This document shows positions 16,245 through 28,298 of a DNA stretch of 64,000 bases, piece after piece. The DNA is from Micromonospora polyrhachis (GTDB taxonomy: Bacteria; Actinomycetota; Actinomycetes; Mycobacteriales; Micromonosporaceae), in the NCBI RefSeq assembly GCF_014203835.1, contig NZ_JACHJW010000001.1, positions 992,001-1,056,000 on the forward strand. Reading direction: 5' to 3'. The notes under the pieces are model-generated. The model had not been told where the DNA came from, did not search any database, and worked only from the letters and a program-made list of their open reading frames with translations. Position numbers and translations under genes: made by a program. Position 1 is the stretch's first letter; every line of letters begins with the position of its first letter.

Positions 16245-16664
16245 ATGGCCATCGTTCTACAAGTGAACCCGCGCCAGTCGCGCGGGCCACCTACGAAGAT
16301 TGGCAGAACATTGCGGAAGCTACTCTCCTCGCGTCGCGTGCTCGGCGCGGCGGCGCTGTCTCTGGTGAGCGCCGGCATCGGTGTGGCGATGACGCCCAAC
16401 GCTGCGCTAGCGGCGGCTGGTCAGTTCACCCTGTGCGCTCACGGTGGCTACTCACCGACTGCCGTTTTCCCGGACCGCGGCGGTTTGTCCATAACCCCCA
16501 TGGTCGGCACGTGTACCACAGCCAACCTAGGTGGTAACACCAACGAGCGGGTGGACATCTACGTGGATGGTAGGAAGATCGGATCCACCATCTACAACGG
16601 TGCCCCCGTCGGCACGACGGTCGTGACCATCCCCGGCCCCAGCTTCTACACCTACAACGGCTGA
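16245..16664 (+). CDS. Small secreted protein of unknown function
   Basis: 139 residues from ATG 16245 (a TTG at 16230 in frame is less likely). A long basic n-region (SRGPPTKIGRTLRKLLSSRR) precedes the hydrophobic LGAAALSLVSAGIGVAM and a likely cleavage after ALAAA. The mature part, about 85 residues, has two cysteines (FTLCAHGG, VGTCTTAN), is rich in glycine, threonine and tyrosine, and looks all-beta. Nothing identifies a function. A strong hairpin follows 25 bases after the stop, so it is probably a single-gene transcript. It borders the remnant region. Confidence 0.65.
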   Translation: MAIVLQVNPRQSRGPPTKIGRTLRKLLSSRRVLGAAALSLVSAGIGVAMTPNAALAAAGQFTLCAHGGYSPTAVFPDRGGLSITPMVGTCTTANLGGNTNERVDIYVDGRKIGSTIYNGAPVGTTVVTIPGPSFYTYNG

Positions 16665-16688
16665 CCTTCACCACTCGCAAACACAGAA

Positions 16689-16722
16689 CGGCCCCGCCAG
16701 CATGAGCTGCTACGCGGGGCCG
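16689..16722 (+). terminator. Hairpin after the small secreted protein gene
   Basis: CGGCCCCGC pairs perfectly with GCGGGGCCG across a 16-base loop that itself contains a short CAGC/GCTG stem. No T-run follows, as is common in high-GC actinomycetes. Confidence 0.65.
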
Positions 16723-16862
16723 ATTCGCAGGCAGCCGGATGTCACCCGCAACGCCCGAGGGGTCACATCTGGCAGACCACCTGGGCGGCGGGTCGCACCT
16801 GAAGGTCCACATCGCGGCGTGTGCTACCTGGACGTATCTCGCCCCAACCGGTTGGAGGCCCG

Positions 16863-19007
16863 GTGATATCTCGACGAAGAGCCCTGTCCGCACTGCCCCT
16901 CCTTCTGGCCACCACCCTGACCGCGACGGCTCTGCCGGTGTCGGCGTACGCCGGACCGACGGCGACCGTCCCGACCCCCGGTCAGACGGTTGCCGAGCCA
17001 AACCAGGTCCAGGGCCTGACGGTGACGCAGGCCGACGGTTACGCCACCCTCAGGTGGACTCCGGTGGCGGGAGCCACCGACTACCAGATCGAACGCACCC
17101 CTGTGGACGACCGGGACGTGGCCACCGGTAACCCGGTTATCACCGGCGTCTGGCGGCCCAACCGGCAGGTCGACCCCGAGTCGCCGACCTTCGCCGACGC
17201 CGGCTTCCACCCCGGCGACCGGTTCCGGTGGCGGGTACGGGCCCGGTACGGGACCACCGCGCAGCCGTACTCTGCCCCGGTCACCGGCACCACCCGACAG
17301 CCGTGGGGCGACCCGCACGTACCGGGCGAAAACCTGCGCACCCAGTGGGAGACCACCCGCGCGGCGCAGTACACCAGCGACGTCGAGGAGTACGCCTACA
17401 CCGCCGCGATCGACGCGCTCAGTGAGCGGGTCCGGGTGGTGGAGATCGGTCGTACCGTCCTCGACCGGCCGATCAACATGCTGGTCCTGGGTTACCCGAA
17501 ACCGCCGGCCACCCCGGAGGGGGTCGCGGCGACCTCTCCCCTGCTGATCAACTGCAACGTGCACGGCAACGAGCCGGGTGACCGCGAGGCCTGCCTGATC
17601 ATGGCCCGCCAGCTCGCCTTCGGTACCGACGCCCGGACGATCGACCTGTTGTCGCACACCACGGTCCTGATCGTCCCGACCATCAACGGCGACGGGCGGG
17701 CGGCGAACACCCGGGGCAACAACGCCGGGCAGGACCTGAACCGCGACTACTCGCTGGTCCGCCAGCCGGAGACCCTCGCGTTCGTACGGATGCTCAAGGA
17801 CTACCGGCCGGTGGCCGGTTACGACGGTCACGAGTACGGCAACAGCAGCGCGGGCGACCTGCCGATGCTGCCGCCCCGGCACCAGAACGTGGCCAAGGGG
17901 ATCTTCGACGAGTCGCTGAACATGATCGAAGGCCACATGTACGCGCAGGGTGCCCGGGACGGCTGGTGGGCCTGCCCGTACGGCTGCGTCGGCGGTGGCA
18001 ACGTGGGACTGGGCGAGGAGACCATCCTGCGCAACACCCTGGGCCTGAAGAACGTGGTGAACTCACTGCTCGAACTGCGTAGCGCCGGCGGGGCCACCCG
18101 GCCGGACGAGGGCAACACGGCCAACAACCGACGGCGCAAGACGTACTCCGCGGCCTGGACTTTCCACCAGTTCCTCGACTACCACCGGGCCAACCTGGAC
18201 ACGATCCGGCAGAAGCGGGGCGCGGCGATCCGGTTCCAGAGCGCCAACGACAGTCGGATCGTCTTCCGTGGCTCGCACGAGATCCCGGCCCACCCGGCAC
18301 CGCACCCGGGTGACGCCGTGCCGCCGGTGGACGCCCCGCTGCCGTCGCGAATCCTGGACGACCCGCCGTGCGCCTACCGGCTCACCGAGGAGCAGTACCA
18401 CGGGGAACGCAGCGACGGCGCGCCCGGAAAGCGGACCACGGTGGCGCAGCGGCTCGCCGCGCACGGCTGGAAGGTGGTCAAGACCGCCAACGGGTACGTC
18501 GTACCGCTGGCCCAGCCGGAACGTGGGCTGATCCCGCTGCTGCTCGACGGGGCGGCCGTCGAGGGACTGGTCGCCGGCGAGCGGGTGTACCCGACGCTGA
18601 CCGGCCGGCACAACGGGCCACTGAGGGTGACCGGCTTCGCCTGCCTGGCCGGGGCGAGCGTGAACGGCCCGGTCACCGTCGCGCCGGGGGCCGCCCTGGT
18701 CGCCACCGGCTCGTCGGTCAACGGTCCGATCAGCGTGGCCGGGGCCGCCGGTCTCTTCCTGGCTGACGACACGGTGCGTGGCCCGGTACGGGTCACGGGC
18801 GTCACCGACGCGGTCTCGCTGATCGACAACCGGATCTCCGGTCCGGTCGACCTCTCCGCGAACCGTACCGGCGGCGACGTGCCGTTCGTCGTCGGCAACA
18901 CCGTCTACGGGCCGCTGAGCTGCGCGGCGAACTCGCCGGCACCGACCAGCCTGGAGCTGCGCAACTCGGTCTCCGGCCCCCGGTCCGGTCAGTGCGTCGG
19001 GCTGTGA
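16863..19007 (+). CDS. Secreted M14 zinc carboxypeptidase with Fn3-like domain and C-terminal repeat domain
   Basis: 714 residues. GTG 16863 is set by GGAGG four bases upstream and by the signal peptide ISRRRALSALPLLLATTLTA. A fibronectin III-like domain follows (about 50-140, VQGLTVTQADGYATLRWTPV). The M14 core has HGNEPGDRE (HxxE zinc ligands), the ARG-type NNAGQDLNRDYS, the third ligand in GYDGHEYGN, and a glutamate in GLGEETILRN. The last 140 residues repeat short GP-V-type strands (SVNGPVTVAPGA, SVNGPISVAGAA, TVRGPVRVTG), a likely right-handed beta-solenoid for wall or polymer binding. It should trim C-terminal residues from extracellular peptides. Confidence 0.88.
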   Translation: MISRRRALSALPLLLATTLTATALPVSAYAGPTATVPTPGQTVAEPNQVQGLTVTQADGYATLRWTPVAGATDYQIERTPVDDRDVATGNPVITGVWRPNRQVDPESPTFADAGFHPGDRFRWRVRARYGTTAQPYSAPVTGTTRQPWGDPHVPGENLRTQWETTRAAQYTSDVEEYAYTAAIDALSERVRVVEIGRTVLDRPINMLVLGYPKPPATPEGVAATSPLLINCNVHGNEPGDREACLIMARQLAFGTDARTIDLLSHTTVLIVPTINGDGRAANTRGNNAGQDLNRDYSLVRQPETLAFVRMLKDYRPVAGYDGHEYGNSSAGDLPMLPPRHQNVAKGIFDESLNMIEGHMYAQGARDGWWACPYGCVGGGNVGLGEETILRNTLGLKNVVNSLLELRSAGGATRPDEGNTANNRRRKTYSAAWTFHQFLDYHRANLDTIRQKRGAAIRFQSANDSRIVFRGSHEIPAHPAPHPGDAVPPVDAPLPSRILDDPPCAYRLTEEQYHGERSDGAPGKRTTVAQRLAAHGWKVVKTANGYVVPLAQPERGLIPLLLDGAAVEGLVAGERVYPTLTGRHNGPLRVTGFACLAGASVNGPVTVAPGAALVATGSSVNGPISVAGAAGLFLADDTVRGPVRVTGVTDAVSLIDNRISGPVDLSANRTGGDVPFVVGNTVYGPLSCAANSPAPTSLELRNSVSGPRSGQCVGL

Positions 19008-19119
19008 CCCGGCGAACCGGTGAACTGATCGAGCGGTAGTGGCGGCCGTCGTACCGGTCGGTCGGGTCCGCCCCCGGCCGGCCGGTGCGACCCCGGTACG
19101 AGTCGACCCTGGAGGTAAC

Positions 19120-19776
19120 GTGTCCGCTCCCTTGCGCTGGCGTCTGGTCGTACCGGTGCTGCTCCTGACGGTGGCGGCCACCGGCTGCTCCCGGGCCGAG
19201 CCCCGATCCGGTACGCCGGACGGCGCACCGGCCACCGGCGGTTCGTCGCGGGTGGCGAGCGTGACCGGACCGCTGTGCGAGCTGTTGCCCTCCGGTACCG
19301 ACCCGGGAAACCCGGCGGCGCTCACCGGCGAGCGGGTGGATGTGGCGCTGCGGTGGATCCCGGTCCTCACCACGTTCGAGGCGGCGCTGCGCGCGTCCGG
19401 ACTCACTGACGAACTTCGCGCGAGGCAAGGGCTGACGGTCCTGGCCCCGACCGACGACGCGTTCCGCCGGAAGTTCTCCGAGGACGACCTCGACGGATTG
19501 TTCCTGAAACGGAAGAACGAGTTGCGCGACCTGCTGAAGGCCCATGTCGTCGACGGCAGTCACTCGCTGACCGATCTGGTGGCTGCCGGCAGCGTCACCA
19601 CCCTCGACGGTGCCTCCGTCCCGATCACCCGGGCGGATGCGATGGCGCGGCTCGGAGCGGACGCCACGACTCTCTGCGTGGACTACCGAGCCACCAACGC
19701 GAGGATCCACATCATCGACAAGGTTCTCGGCAAGCTTCCCACCACCGCCGACGGCAGCGGCCACCGAGCCCACTGA
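19120..19776 (+). CDS. Fasciclin-domain lipoprotein
   Basis: 218 residues from GTG 19120, just after GGAGGT. Lipoprotein signal LRWRLVVPVLLLTVAATGC with the lipobox ATGC. The mature protein has one FAS1 domain (about 75-205): FEAALRASGLTDELRARQGL, TVLAPTDDAFRRKF (H1-box TVFAPTNDAF variant), LLKAHVVDGSHSL, and ARIHIIDKVL (H2 box). FAS1 lipoproteins (MPT70/83 type) are attached to the outer face of the membrane and often mediate adhesion. Cotranscription with the carboxypeptidase is possible (112-base gap). Confidence 0.87.
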   Translation: MSAPLRWRLVVPVLLLTVAATGCSRAEPRSGTPDGAPATGGSSRVASVTGPLCELLPSGTDPGNPAALTGERVDVALRWIPVLTTFEAALRASGLTDELRARQGLTVLAPTDDAFRRKFSEDDLDGLFLKRKNELRDLLKAHVVDGSHSLTDLVAAGSVTTLDGASVPITRADAMARLGADATTLCVDYRATNARIHIIDKVLGKLPTTADGSGHRAH

Positions 19777-19812
19777 TCGATGCGGTGCGGCCGCAGCCAC
19801 CCGAGATTATTC

Positions 19813-19841
19813 TTGACTCATTCCAGAAAACGCGCCACACT
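19813..19841 (+). promoter_or_regulatory. furA promoter with overlapping FurA operator candidate
   Basis: TTGACT (19813-19818) and CACACT (19836-19841) are 17 bases apart, and the furA ATG lies only eight bases after the -10, so the message is probably leaderless. The AT-rich TTCTTGACTCATTCCAGAA around the -35 has TTCT/AGAA half-sites and resembles the autoregulatory operators known ahead of furA in other actinobacteria. Confidence 0.6.
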
Positions 19842-19848
19842 ACCGGCC

Positions 19849-22555
<2,707 letters not shown>

Positions 22556-22561
22556 GGCGAC

Positions 22562-22595
22562 CGTCCGGGTCGGCCTGTCCCGGCCGACCCGGACG
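22562..22595. terminator. Terminator between katG and a convergent gene
   Basis: CGTCCGGGTCGGCC pairs perfectly with GGCCGACCCGGACG (14 bp) around a six-base loop. It sits between the stops of two convergent genes and probably serves both. Confidence 0.8.
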
Positions 22596-22621
22596 TCCCC
22601 GGCCCCGACGGCAACGACGTT

Positions 22622-23364
22622 CTACCAGTTCCGCCCTCCGGGACCCGGCCTGCCCCGCTGCGGCAACGGTGCTGCCTGTGCAACGGGGCCGGAGTGGACG
22701 AGTTGGGTGATGTGGATGCGGGCCTGGTAGAGCATCCGCTCGGCGGTAAGGACGGCGCTGCCGGTGTCGAGGAGGCGGTGTTCCCAGGCGGGGTGGGGGA
22801 TCGGGAACTCGATGGGCATTAGTTCGTTCATGATGGCGACGAGTTCGTAGACCAGTAGGTGTGCGACCAGGGCTTCGCGTGCGGCGTACTCGATGATGTT
22901 GTCGATAGGGCTGTCCGGGTCGGGTAGGCAGGTGGGTGCGGAAAGCCGAGCCCGGCGGACCTTGGTGCGGTGGCGCTCCAGCTTGTCGATGCTGGTGACG
23001 GCCAGGAGGCCGGCGAGGATGCCGAGGGCAGCGGATACAGCGCCGGACTGGTTGACGGTACCGGTGAGGGCGCTACTCCGATCCCGACGACGACGAAGAG
23101 ATCGAACTTTCGGTACCGGGTGCGGTAGATGTTCTGCGCGCGGTCGAGGGCATGCGCGGCGTCACGGAGGGCGTTGGCGGCGTCCCGGCCGGTGGGTTGG
23201 TCGCCGTGGGTGGCGTGGATGAGCCAGGCGACATCGCGTACGTGTTCAGCGGCGATGGCGGCGTAGTCCGAGATCAGGCGGCAGGTGTCCCGGCGTGGTG
23301 GGGGTGCCGGCCGGCTGTCCGCCGGGGTCGGGGGTGCCGGGGGTGTGGTGCCCTGGGTTGTCAT
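22622..23364 (-). pseudogene. Frameshifted membrane protein of the peptide/GNAT locus
   Basis: ATG 23364 has an ideal GGAGGTGATCCG ribosome site. The first frame reads LISDYAAIAAEHVRDVAWLI and ALDRAQNIYRTRYRKFDLFV to VVGIGV. At about 23070 the protein continues in the next frame as SALTGTVNQSGAVSAALGIL, AGLLAVTSIDKLERHR, IDNIIEYAAREALVAHLLVY and IEFPIPHPAWEHRLLDTG to a stop at 22622. The 743-base span is one base short of a whole frame, so a single-base deletion (or sequencing error) splits a protein of about 247 residues. It has a proline-rich N-terminus, two central membrane helices and a soluble C-terminus. Family not recognised. Confidence 0.7.
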
Positions 23365-23504
23365 CGGATCACCTCCGAGGTGGGGACGGCGGTGTGGTCG
23401 GCATGTGTGGCGGGGCCGCCGCTGAAGGGTTGGGTGTGCGGCGGCCCCGCCGTTTCCGGGTGCCCGTCGGGTTGCGTTGCCGCGCAGGTCGACGGGTGGG
23501 CTGG

Positions 23505-24125
23505 TCAGTTGCCAGCATCTGGTGGTTGGCCGGGTCGCCACATGGGGTGGATGGTGTGGTGGCGGGTCAGGTGCAACGGTGGCCGTGTCTGGTAGCCGTG
23601 GCGGGCCAGCAGGTCGCGATGCACGTCGCTGAAGGCTTCGGTGTAGGCGGCGGTGCCGTATCGGTCGAGGCGGCTGTGATGGTGGTCGAGCAACCTGGCG
23701 GCGATGCCGGTGGCACGGTGGTCGGGTGCGATGGCGAGTAGCGTGAGGTGTTCGTGACCTGTCTCGGGACGTTGGCCGTCGAGGAGTCGACCGAGGGTGG
23801 TGAACCGTTCGGTGTGCTGGTGGCAGGCGGCGGCGAGGCGGGCCTCGTACGCGGCCGGTGGTGGGATCTGCCGGTAGCGGTGGAACCAGACCCCGGCCCC
23901 GATGAGCCCGTCAGCGTTGGCGAGGACGTCGACTTCACCGAAGAAGAGGGCGTGTTCGACCCAGATCCGTACGGCCTCGGTGAGGACGGTGGGGCGTTGC
24001 TGCGGGCCGGGGACGAGCCATTCGGCCAGGGGCAGATCGTGGGCGGCGTCGGTGACGAGCGCGGCGATCGTGGCGACTTCGGCGTATCGGGCACGTCGTA
24101 CGACGGGTGCGTGGGCGGCGACCAT
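23505..24125 (-). CDS. GNAT family N-acetyltransferase
   Basis: 206 residues. The acetyl-CoA motif A is LTLLAIAPDHRATGIAARLL (about 129-148), followed by the helix DHHHSRLDRYG and the motif B region AYTEAFSDVHRDLLARHGY. ATG 24125 shares its first base with the stop of the 41-residue peptide gene (TGATG); GTG 24128 is an equal alternative. That coupling suggests the peptide or something linked to it may be the substrate, but this is inference. The C-terminus is rich in histidine and proline. Confidence 0.83.
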   Translation of the reverse strand: MVAAHAPVVRRARYAEVATIAALVTDAAHDLPLAEWLVPGPQQRPTVLTEAVRIWVEHALFFGEVDVLANADGLIGAGVWFHRYRQIPPPAAYEARLAAACHQHTERFTTLGRLLDGQRPETGHEHLTLLAIAPDHRATGIAARLLDHHHSRLDRYGTAAYTEAFSDVHRDLLARHGYQTRPPLHLTRHHTIHPMWRPGQPPDAGN

Positions 24126-24250
24126 CACTGCTCACCATCGCTTTCGCCGTTGGCTGTTGCGGGTGGCTTTTCCTCGCTTGGGTTGGGGTCCGGCTTCGGC
24201 ACAGGTTTCACCGATGGATTCGGAACCGGCTCGTAGTCACCGCTGTACAT
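24125..24250 (-). CDS. 41-residue proline-rich peptide gene
   Basis: A small frame with a strong GGAAGGTGG ribosome site seven bases before ATG 24250. The peptide starts MYSGDYEPVPNPSVKPVPKP, continues DPNPSEEKPPATANGESDG and ends EQ. It has nine prolines in the first 30 residues in a PxP-type repeat, many acidic residues, and no hydrophobic signal. Its stop overlaps the acetyltransferase start (TGATG). It is divergent from an XRE-TPR regulator across a shared inverted repeat. It could be a signalling pro-peptide, a modified peptide precursor, or a leader for coupled translation. No family recognised. Confidence 0.6.
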   Translation of the reverse strand: MYSGDYEPVPNPSVKPVPKPDPNPSEEKPPATANGESDGEQ

Positions 24251-24291
24251 GAGAAACCACCTTCCGATCGAAGGACCCAAAGAGAATCACG

Positions 24292-24321
24292 CTCTCTGTA
24301 GCGTTACGCTCACAGTTAGAG
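24292..24321. promoter_or_regulatory. Inverted repeat between the peptide gene and the XRE-TPR gene
   Basis: The core AGCGT-T-ACGCT (24300-24310) is a perfect palindrome, and the flanks CTCTCTGT and ACAGTTAGAG extend it with small gaps. It lies 42 bases before the peptide ATG and 46 before the regulator ATG, a natural place for the regulator to control both. Confidence 0.55.
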
Positions 24322-24366
24322 ATCAATAGGGGGTCAGGCTTTTCAACCCTTTTCAGAGGCGGCTCG

Positions 24367-25500
24367 ATGGACGATCTTGGCAGTCAGTTGAGGCATGCTC
24401 GTCTTGAGGTCGGTGTGACACTGACCTATGTCGCAGCCCGCTCCTGTTACTCGTTGACTCACCTGAGCAACGTCGAGGCAGGACGCCGGACAGCGACACC
24501 TGACATCGTGCTCGCGTATGCGCGGGCACTCGGGGAGGCTGACGTGGATAGACGTCGAATGCTCGGCATCGCGGCGGGCGTTGTCAGCTCCGCAGTAGCT
24601 GGCGAACTCATTCAGGCTGGCTTCAATGCGGTGCTTGCTGGGCAGCCTGCGGAGGACGAATGGCGGGAACGAGTAGCCCAGTACGGTCGGGACTACATGG
24701 CCGTCGGGGCGAATGTCCTGCAAACGCGGCTGGCCAGTGATCTGGTGGTTATGCAGCAGCAGCTTGAGACGCCGGTCATGTGGGCAATCGCCGCACGGAC
24801 CCTGGCGATCTACGGCAAGACGACAGCCGACCCTGCCGAGGCGATCCGCTGGTACAACCTGGCGGTGACGGCGGCAGACCGGTCCGGCGATCTCGACACC
24901 CGAGTCTGGGTACGGGGTCGGGCCGCTATCGCCCTGGCCTACGAGGGTGCCGAGTTGTCGACGGCCCAGGGCTACGCCGATGCGGCGATTGGGTTGGCCG
25001 AGCGGCCATCCATTGGGCGGTTGAACGCCCTGATGGCGCGGGCTCATGTGGCTGCCGGCCGAGGTAACGTCGCGGGTGCGGTCAGTGCGGATGAGGACGC
25101 CCGACGGGTGTTCGACCGGGTGGCTTCACCGGATGCTGAGGTGTCGGACACGGCGGTGCCACCGTGGCGGATGGCGACGTTCCGAAGCATGCTGTACGCG
25201 AGGTTGGGCGTTGTGGATGCTGGCGATGCAGCCCAGGCCGAGGCTGATCGGCTCCGACCGGCGTCGCTGGCTCGCTTCGCCACGCATATCGAGCTACATC
25301 GCGGCCTGATGATGGCGAGGTCCGGTGACCGGGCTGGTGGAGTTGCCTATGCCCGAAAAGCCATGGCAGCCCTGCCCGCCGATAAGCGGTCGCAGACCCT
25401 CGGACTACTGCTGCGAGAAGTGGAACGAGTCGGTCCGGGATGTAGCAGAGACCTGGCCGTAGAAGGTGCGACGGACGTCGAGTCCCCGGCCCCTCGATGA
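24367..25500 (+). CDS. XRE-family regulator with TPR-like C-terminal domain
   Basis: 377 residues. Helix-turn-helix at 3-57 (LGSQLRHARLEVGVTLTYVA, SLTHLSNVEAGRRTATPDIV). After a hydrophobic linker (RRMLGIAAGVVSSAVAGELI) the rest is helical TPR-like repeats (AEAIRWYNLAVTAADRSGDL, AQGYADAAIGLAERPSIGRL, AQAEADRLRPASLARFATHI). This architecture is shared with peptide-binding regulators of the Rgg/PlcR/AimR kind and with many actinomycete regulators of unknown ligand. ATG 24367 follows AGAGGCGG. Divergent from the peptide gene, it is the natural candidate for its regulator or receptor. Confidence 0.83.
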   Translation: MDDLGSQLRHARLEVGVTLTYVAARSCYSLTHLSNVEAGRRTATPDIVLAYARALGEADVDRRRMLGIAAGVVSSAVAGELIQAGFNAVLAGQPAEDEWRERVAQYGRDYMAVGANVLQTRLASDLVVMQQQLETPVMWAIAARTLAIYGKTTADPAEAIRWYNLAVTAADRSGDLDTRVWVRGRAAIALAYEGAELSTAQGYADAAIGLAERPSIGRLNALMARAHVAAGRGNVAGAVSADEDARRVFDRVASPDAEVSDTAVPPWRMATFRSMLYARLGVVDAGDAAQAEADRLRPASLARFATHIELHRGLMMARSGDRAGGVAYARKAMAALPADKRSQTLGLLLREVERVGPGCSRDLAVEGATDVESPAPR

Positions 25501-25545
25501 AGGGCCAGGGGCTCGTTGTCTCTTGCAGCAGGTGTACGACCCGAT

Positions 25546-26145
25546 TCAGAGGGCGGCCTCTGCGGGTGCCCGCCGGGCGGGGCCGGCGAGCGCGTACGCG
25601 ATGAGGCCGCCGACTCCGAGCACCGTGGCTGTCACCGCCGCCGGGGTGTTACCCGGTACCTGGGACTGCCAGGTCAGGATCTCCCCGAGCACGTGGCCGG
25701 TTACCGGATAGACGGCTGCGGCAAGGGTCCAGCCCAGTGGCACGAACCAGGCCCGGCCCGCCCCGAGCAGGGGCGCGCTCAGCGCGGTCAGACCGAGCAG
25801 GCCGGCGGCGTCCCGGATCACCAGCCCGGTCGGCCCGAAGCTGCTTCCGGTGAGGTGGGTCAGGAGCGGCAGGCCGGCCACCACGGCCAGCGCGGCGAGC
25901 AGGTGGGCGACCCGGCGCGGTGCCCAGGGCTGTGCGGCGGTGCGGTCGAGCTCCTCGTCGGGGCCGCCCAGGGTGGCGGTGAGCGCCGCGACCAACAGGA
26001 GGGCGGTGAGCACGACCATCGTGACGCCCGGGGCACCGTCGTTGACGATCGCTCCGAGCACCCACATCACCACCATGCCTACGACGGCCGCGGCCAGGGC
26101 CACCGGTACCCGACGTGACCGCAGGTAGAGCGTCAGCCACCGCAT
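25546..26145 (-). CDS. Small ABC-2-type membrane subunit
   Basis: 199 residues with about six hydrophobic segments, beginning MRWLTLYLRSRRVPVALAAA. The ATG shares a base with the TAA of the preceding gene (TAATG), so the two are coupled. No extracytoplasmic domain. It is the last gene of the minus-strand sigma/anti-sigma/ABC module and presumably forms the membrane pore with the larger permease. Substrate unknown. Confidence 0.75.
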   Translation of the reverse strand: MRWLTLYLRSRRVPVALAAAVVGMVVMWVLGAIVNDGAPGVTMVVLTALLLVAALTATLGGPDEELDRTAAQPWAPRRVAHLLAALAVVAGLPLLTHLTGSSFGPTGLVIRDAAGLLGLTALSAPLLGAGRAWFVPLGWTLAAAVYPVTGHVLGEILTWQSQVPGNTPAAVTATVLGVGGLIAYALAGPARRAPAEAAL

Positions 26146-27466
26146 TATTTGCCGCTTACGATCTCGTCGAGGTCGGCGCAGTTCAGGGCACCCTCGCGTA
26201 CTGCCGCCACCCGGGCCAGCGCCTCCGCCTCGGGCAGTTCCCGCAGGCCCTGCCACAGTCGGCGGACCTGGTTGTTCCACTCGCCGCCGTCGTCGAAGCC
26301 AGGCTCCGCCGGTGGTTCGGTGCCGACCAGCCAGTACGTGGCCGCCCGCAGGACCGACGCGCTCAGCCCGTCGGGGCACCGGCCGCCCGGGTTGCTGAGC
26401 ACCCGGGCCACGATCTGCGGCACGAGGTCGTTCGGGGAGGCAAGGTGACCGCGTCTATCGACCTGGATGGTCATCAGCGCGATCCCTGCCGGGTCCGGTC
26501 GGGGCTCGGGCATTTCGGGCCCCCACGTCGTGGTGTCCTCGTGTGCCTCGGCGGGCGGCTGCGGCAACTTCGCGAGTAGTGCGAGCGCTTGCCGCGCCGG
26601 GGGCGTGACTTCGGGTAGCAGGGTGGAGTGGACCCGGGCGACGCAGACCTTCGGAGCGTCCGTGGTGCAGACGAGTTCCTTCGCGACGGGGTCGATCGGG
26701 TGCGGGAGGTAGCCGTCGTGCGGCATCACCGCGATCGCCACTGCCACGCCGAGCGCCACCGGCAGCAGCGCCGCCACCCGGGTCCGGCGGCTCTTCGCCG
26801 TGTGCAGGACGTACGCGCTGACGGCGAGGGCCCCCAGCCACACCGCCTGGGCCGCGCTAAGCCGGCCGGACACCGTCTCGTAGTCGCTGAACTGGTTCAT
26901 TCCGTACATCGGAGAGAAGAGCACGACCAGCCAGTCGTGGCCGCTGGCGATTCCGGGAAAGCCCATCAGCCAGCCGATGCCGGCGACGGCGAGCACCGGC
27001 CCGGCAGCGACCGACGGCCACAGGCGGCCGACCGCAAGGCCCAGCCAGGCCGCCGCGACCACGGCGAGAATCCCGACGGCCACCACGGCGAACGCCGCCG
27101 CCGGGAGATAGCGGGCGGTACCGGCGATCCAGGGCGCGGTCACCGCCAGGACCGCCAGGTAACCGACCGTCACCGCGATGCCGAGCGCGCCGACGATCGG
27201 CAGGACCCGCTGGGGGCGTGGTCGGGGCGTGCTACCGACGAGTTCGGCCAGACCGTTCCGGCTCTCACGGCGCCCCTGCCAGGCCCCGACCGCCAGCGCC
27301 AAGGGGAACAACAGCACCAGGTATTCCCGCTCGATCATGGCCAACGCCATCCAGTTGGACGACCAGCGCCCCGGGGCGGCATAGCATGCGATCGCGCCGG
27401 TAATCAGCAGGATCAGGGCAGCGCCGAGGGCGACGGAGCGGCGCAGTTCGATGCGTAGCATGCGGC

Positions 27467-27470
<4 letters not shown>
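26145..27470 (-). CDS. ABC-2-type permease with large C-terminal soluble domain
   Basis: 441 residues from the ATG in an ATGA overlap with the ATPase gene. Residues 1-230 hold about six membrane helices (VALGAALILLITGAIACYAA, YLVLLFPLALAVGAW). Residues about 255-441 are soluble and contain cysteines (LVCTTDAPKVCVARVHSTLL) and PxP stretches, and are probably outside the membrane. Family similarity beyond a general ABC-2 form is not clear. It works with the ATPase upstream and the small membrane subunit downstream. Confidence 0.78.
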
Positions 27471-28267
<797 letters not shown>

Positions 28268-28298
28268 GGAGATACCTTTCGTAGCGAGGAAGGGAAGC

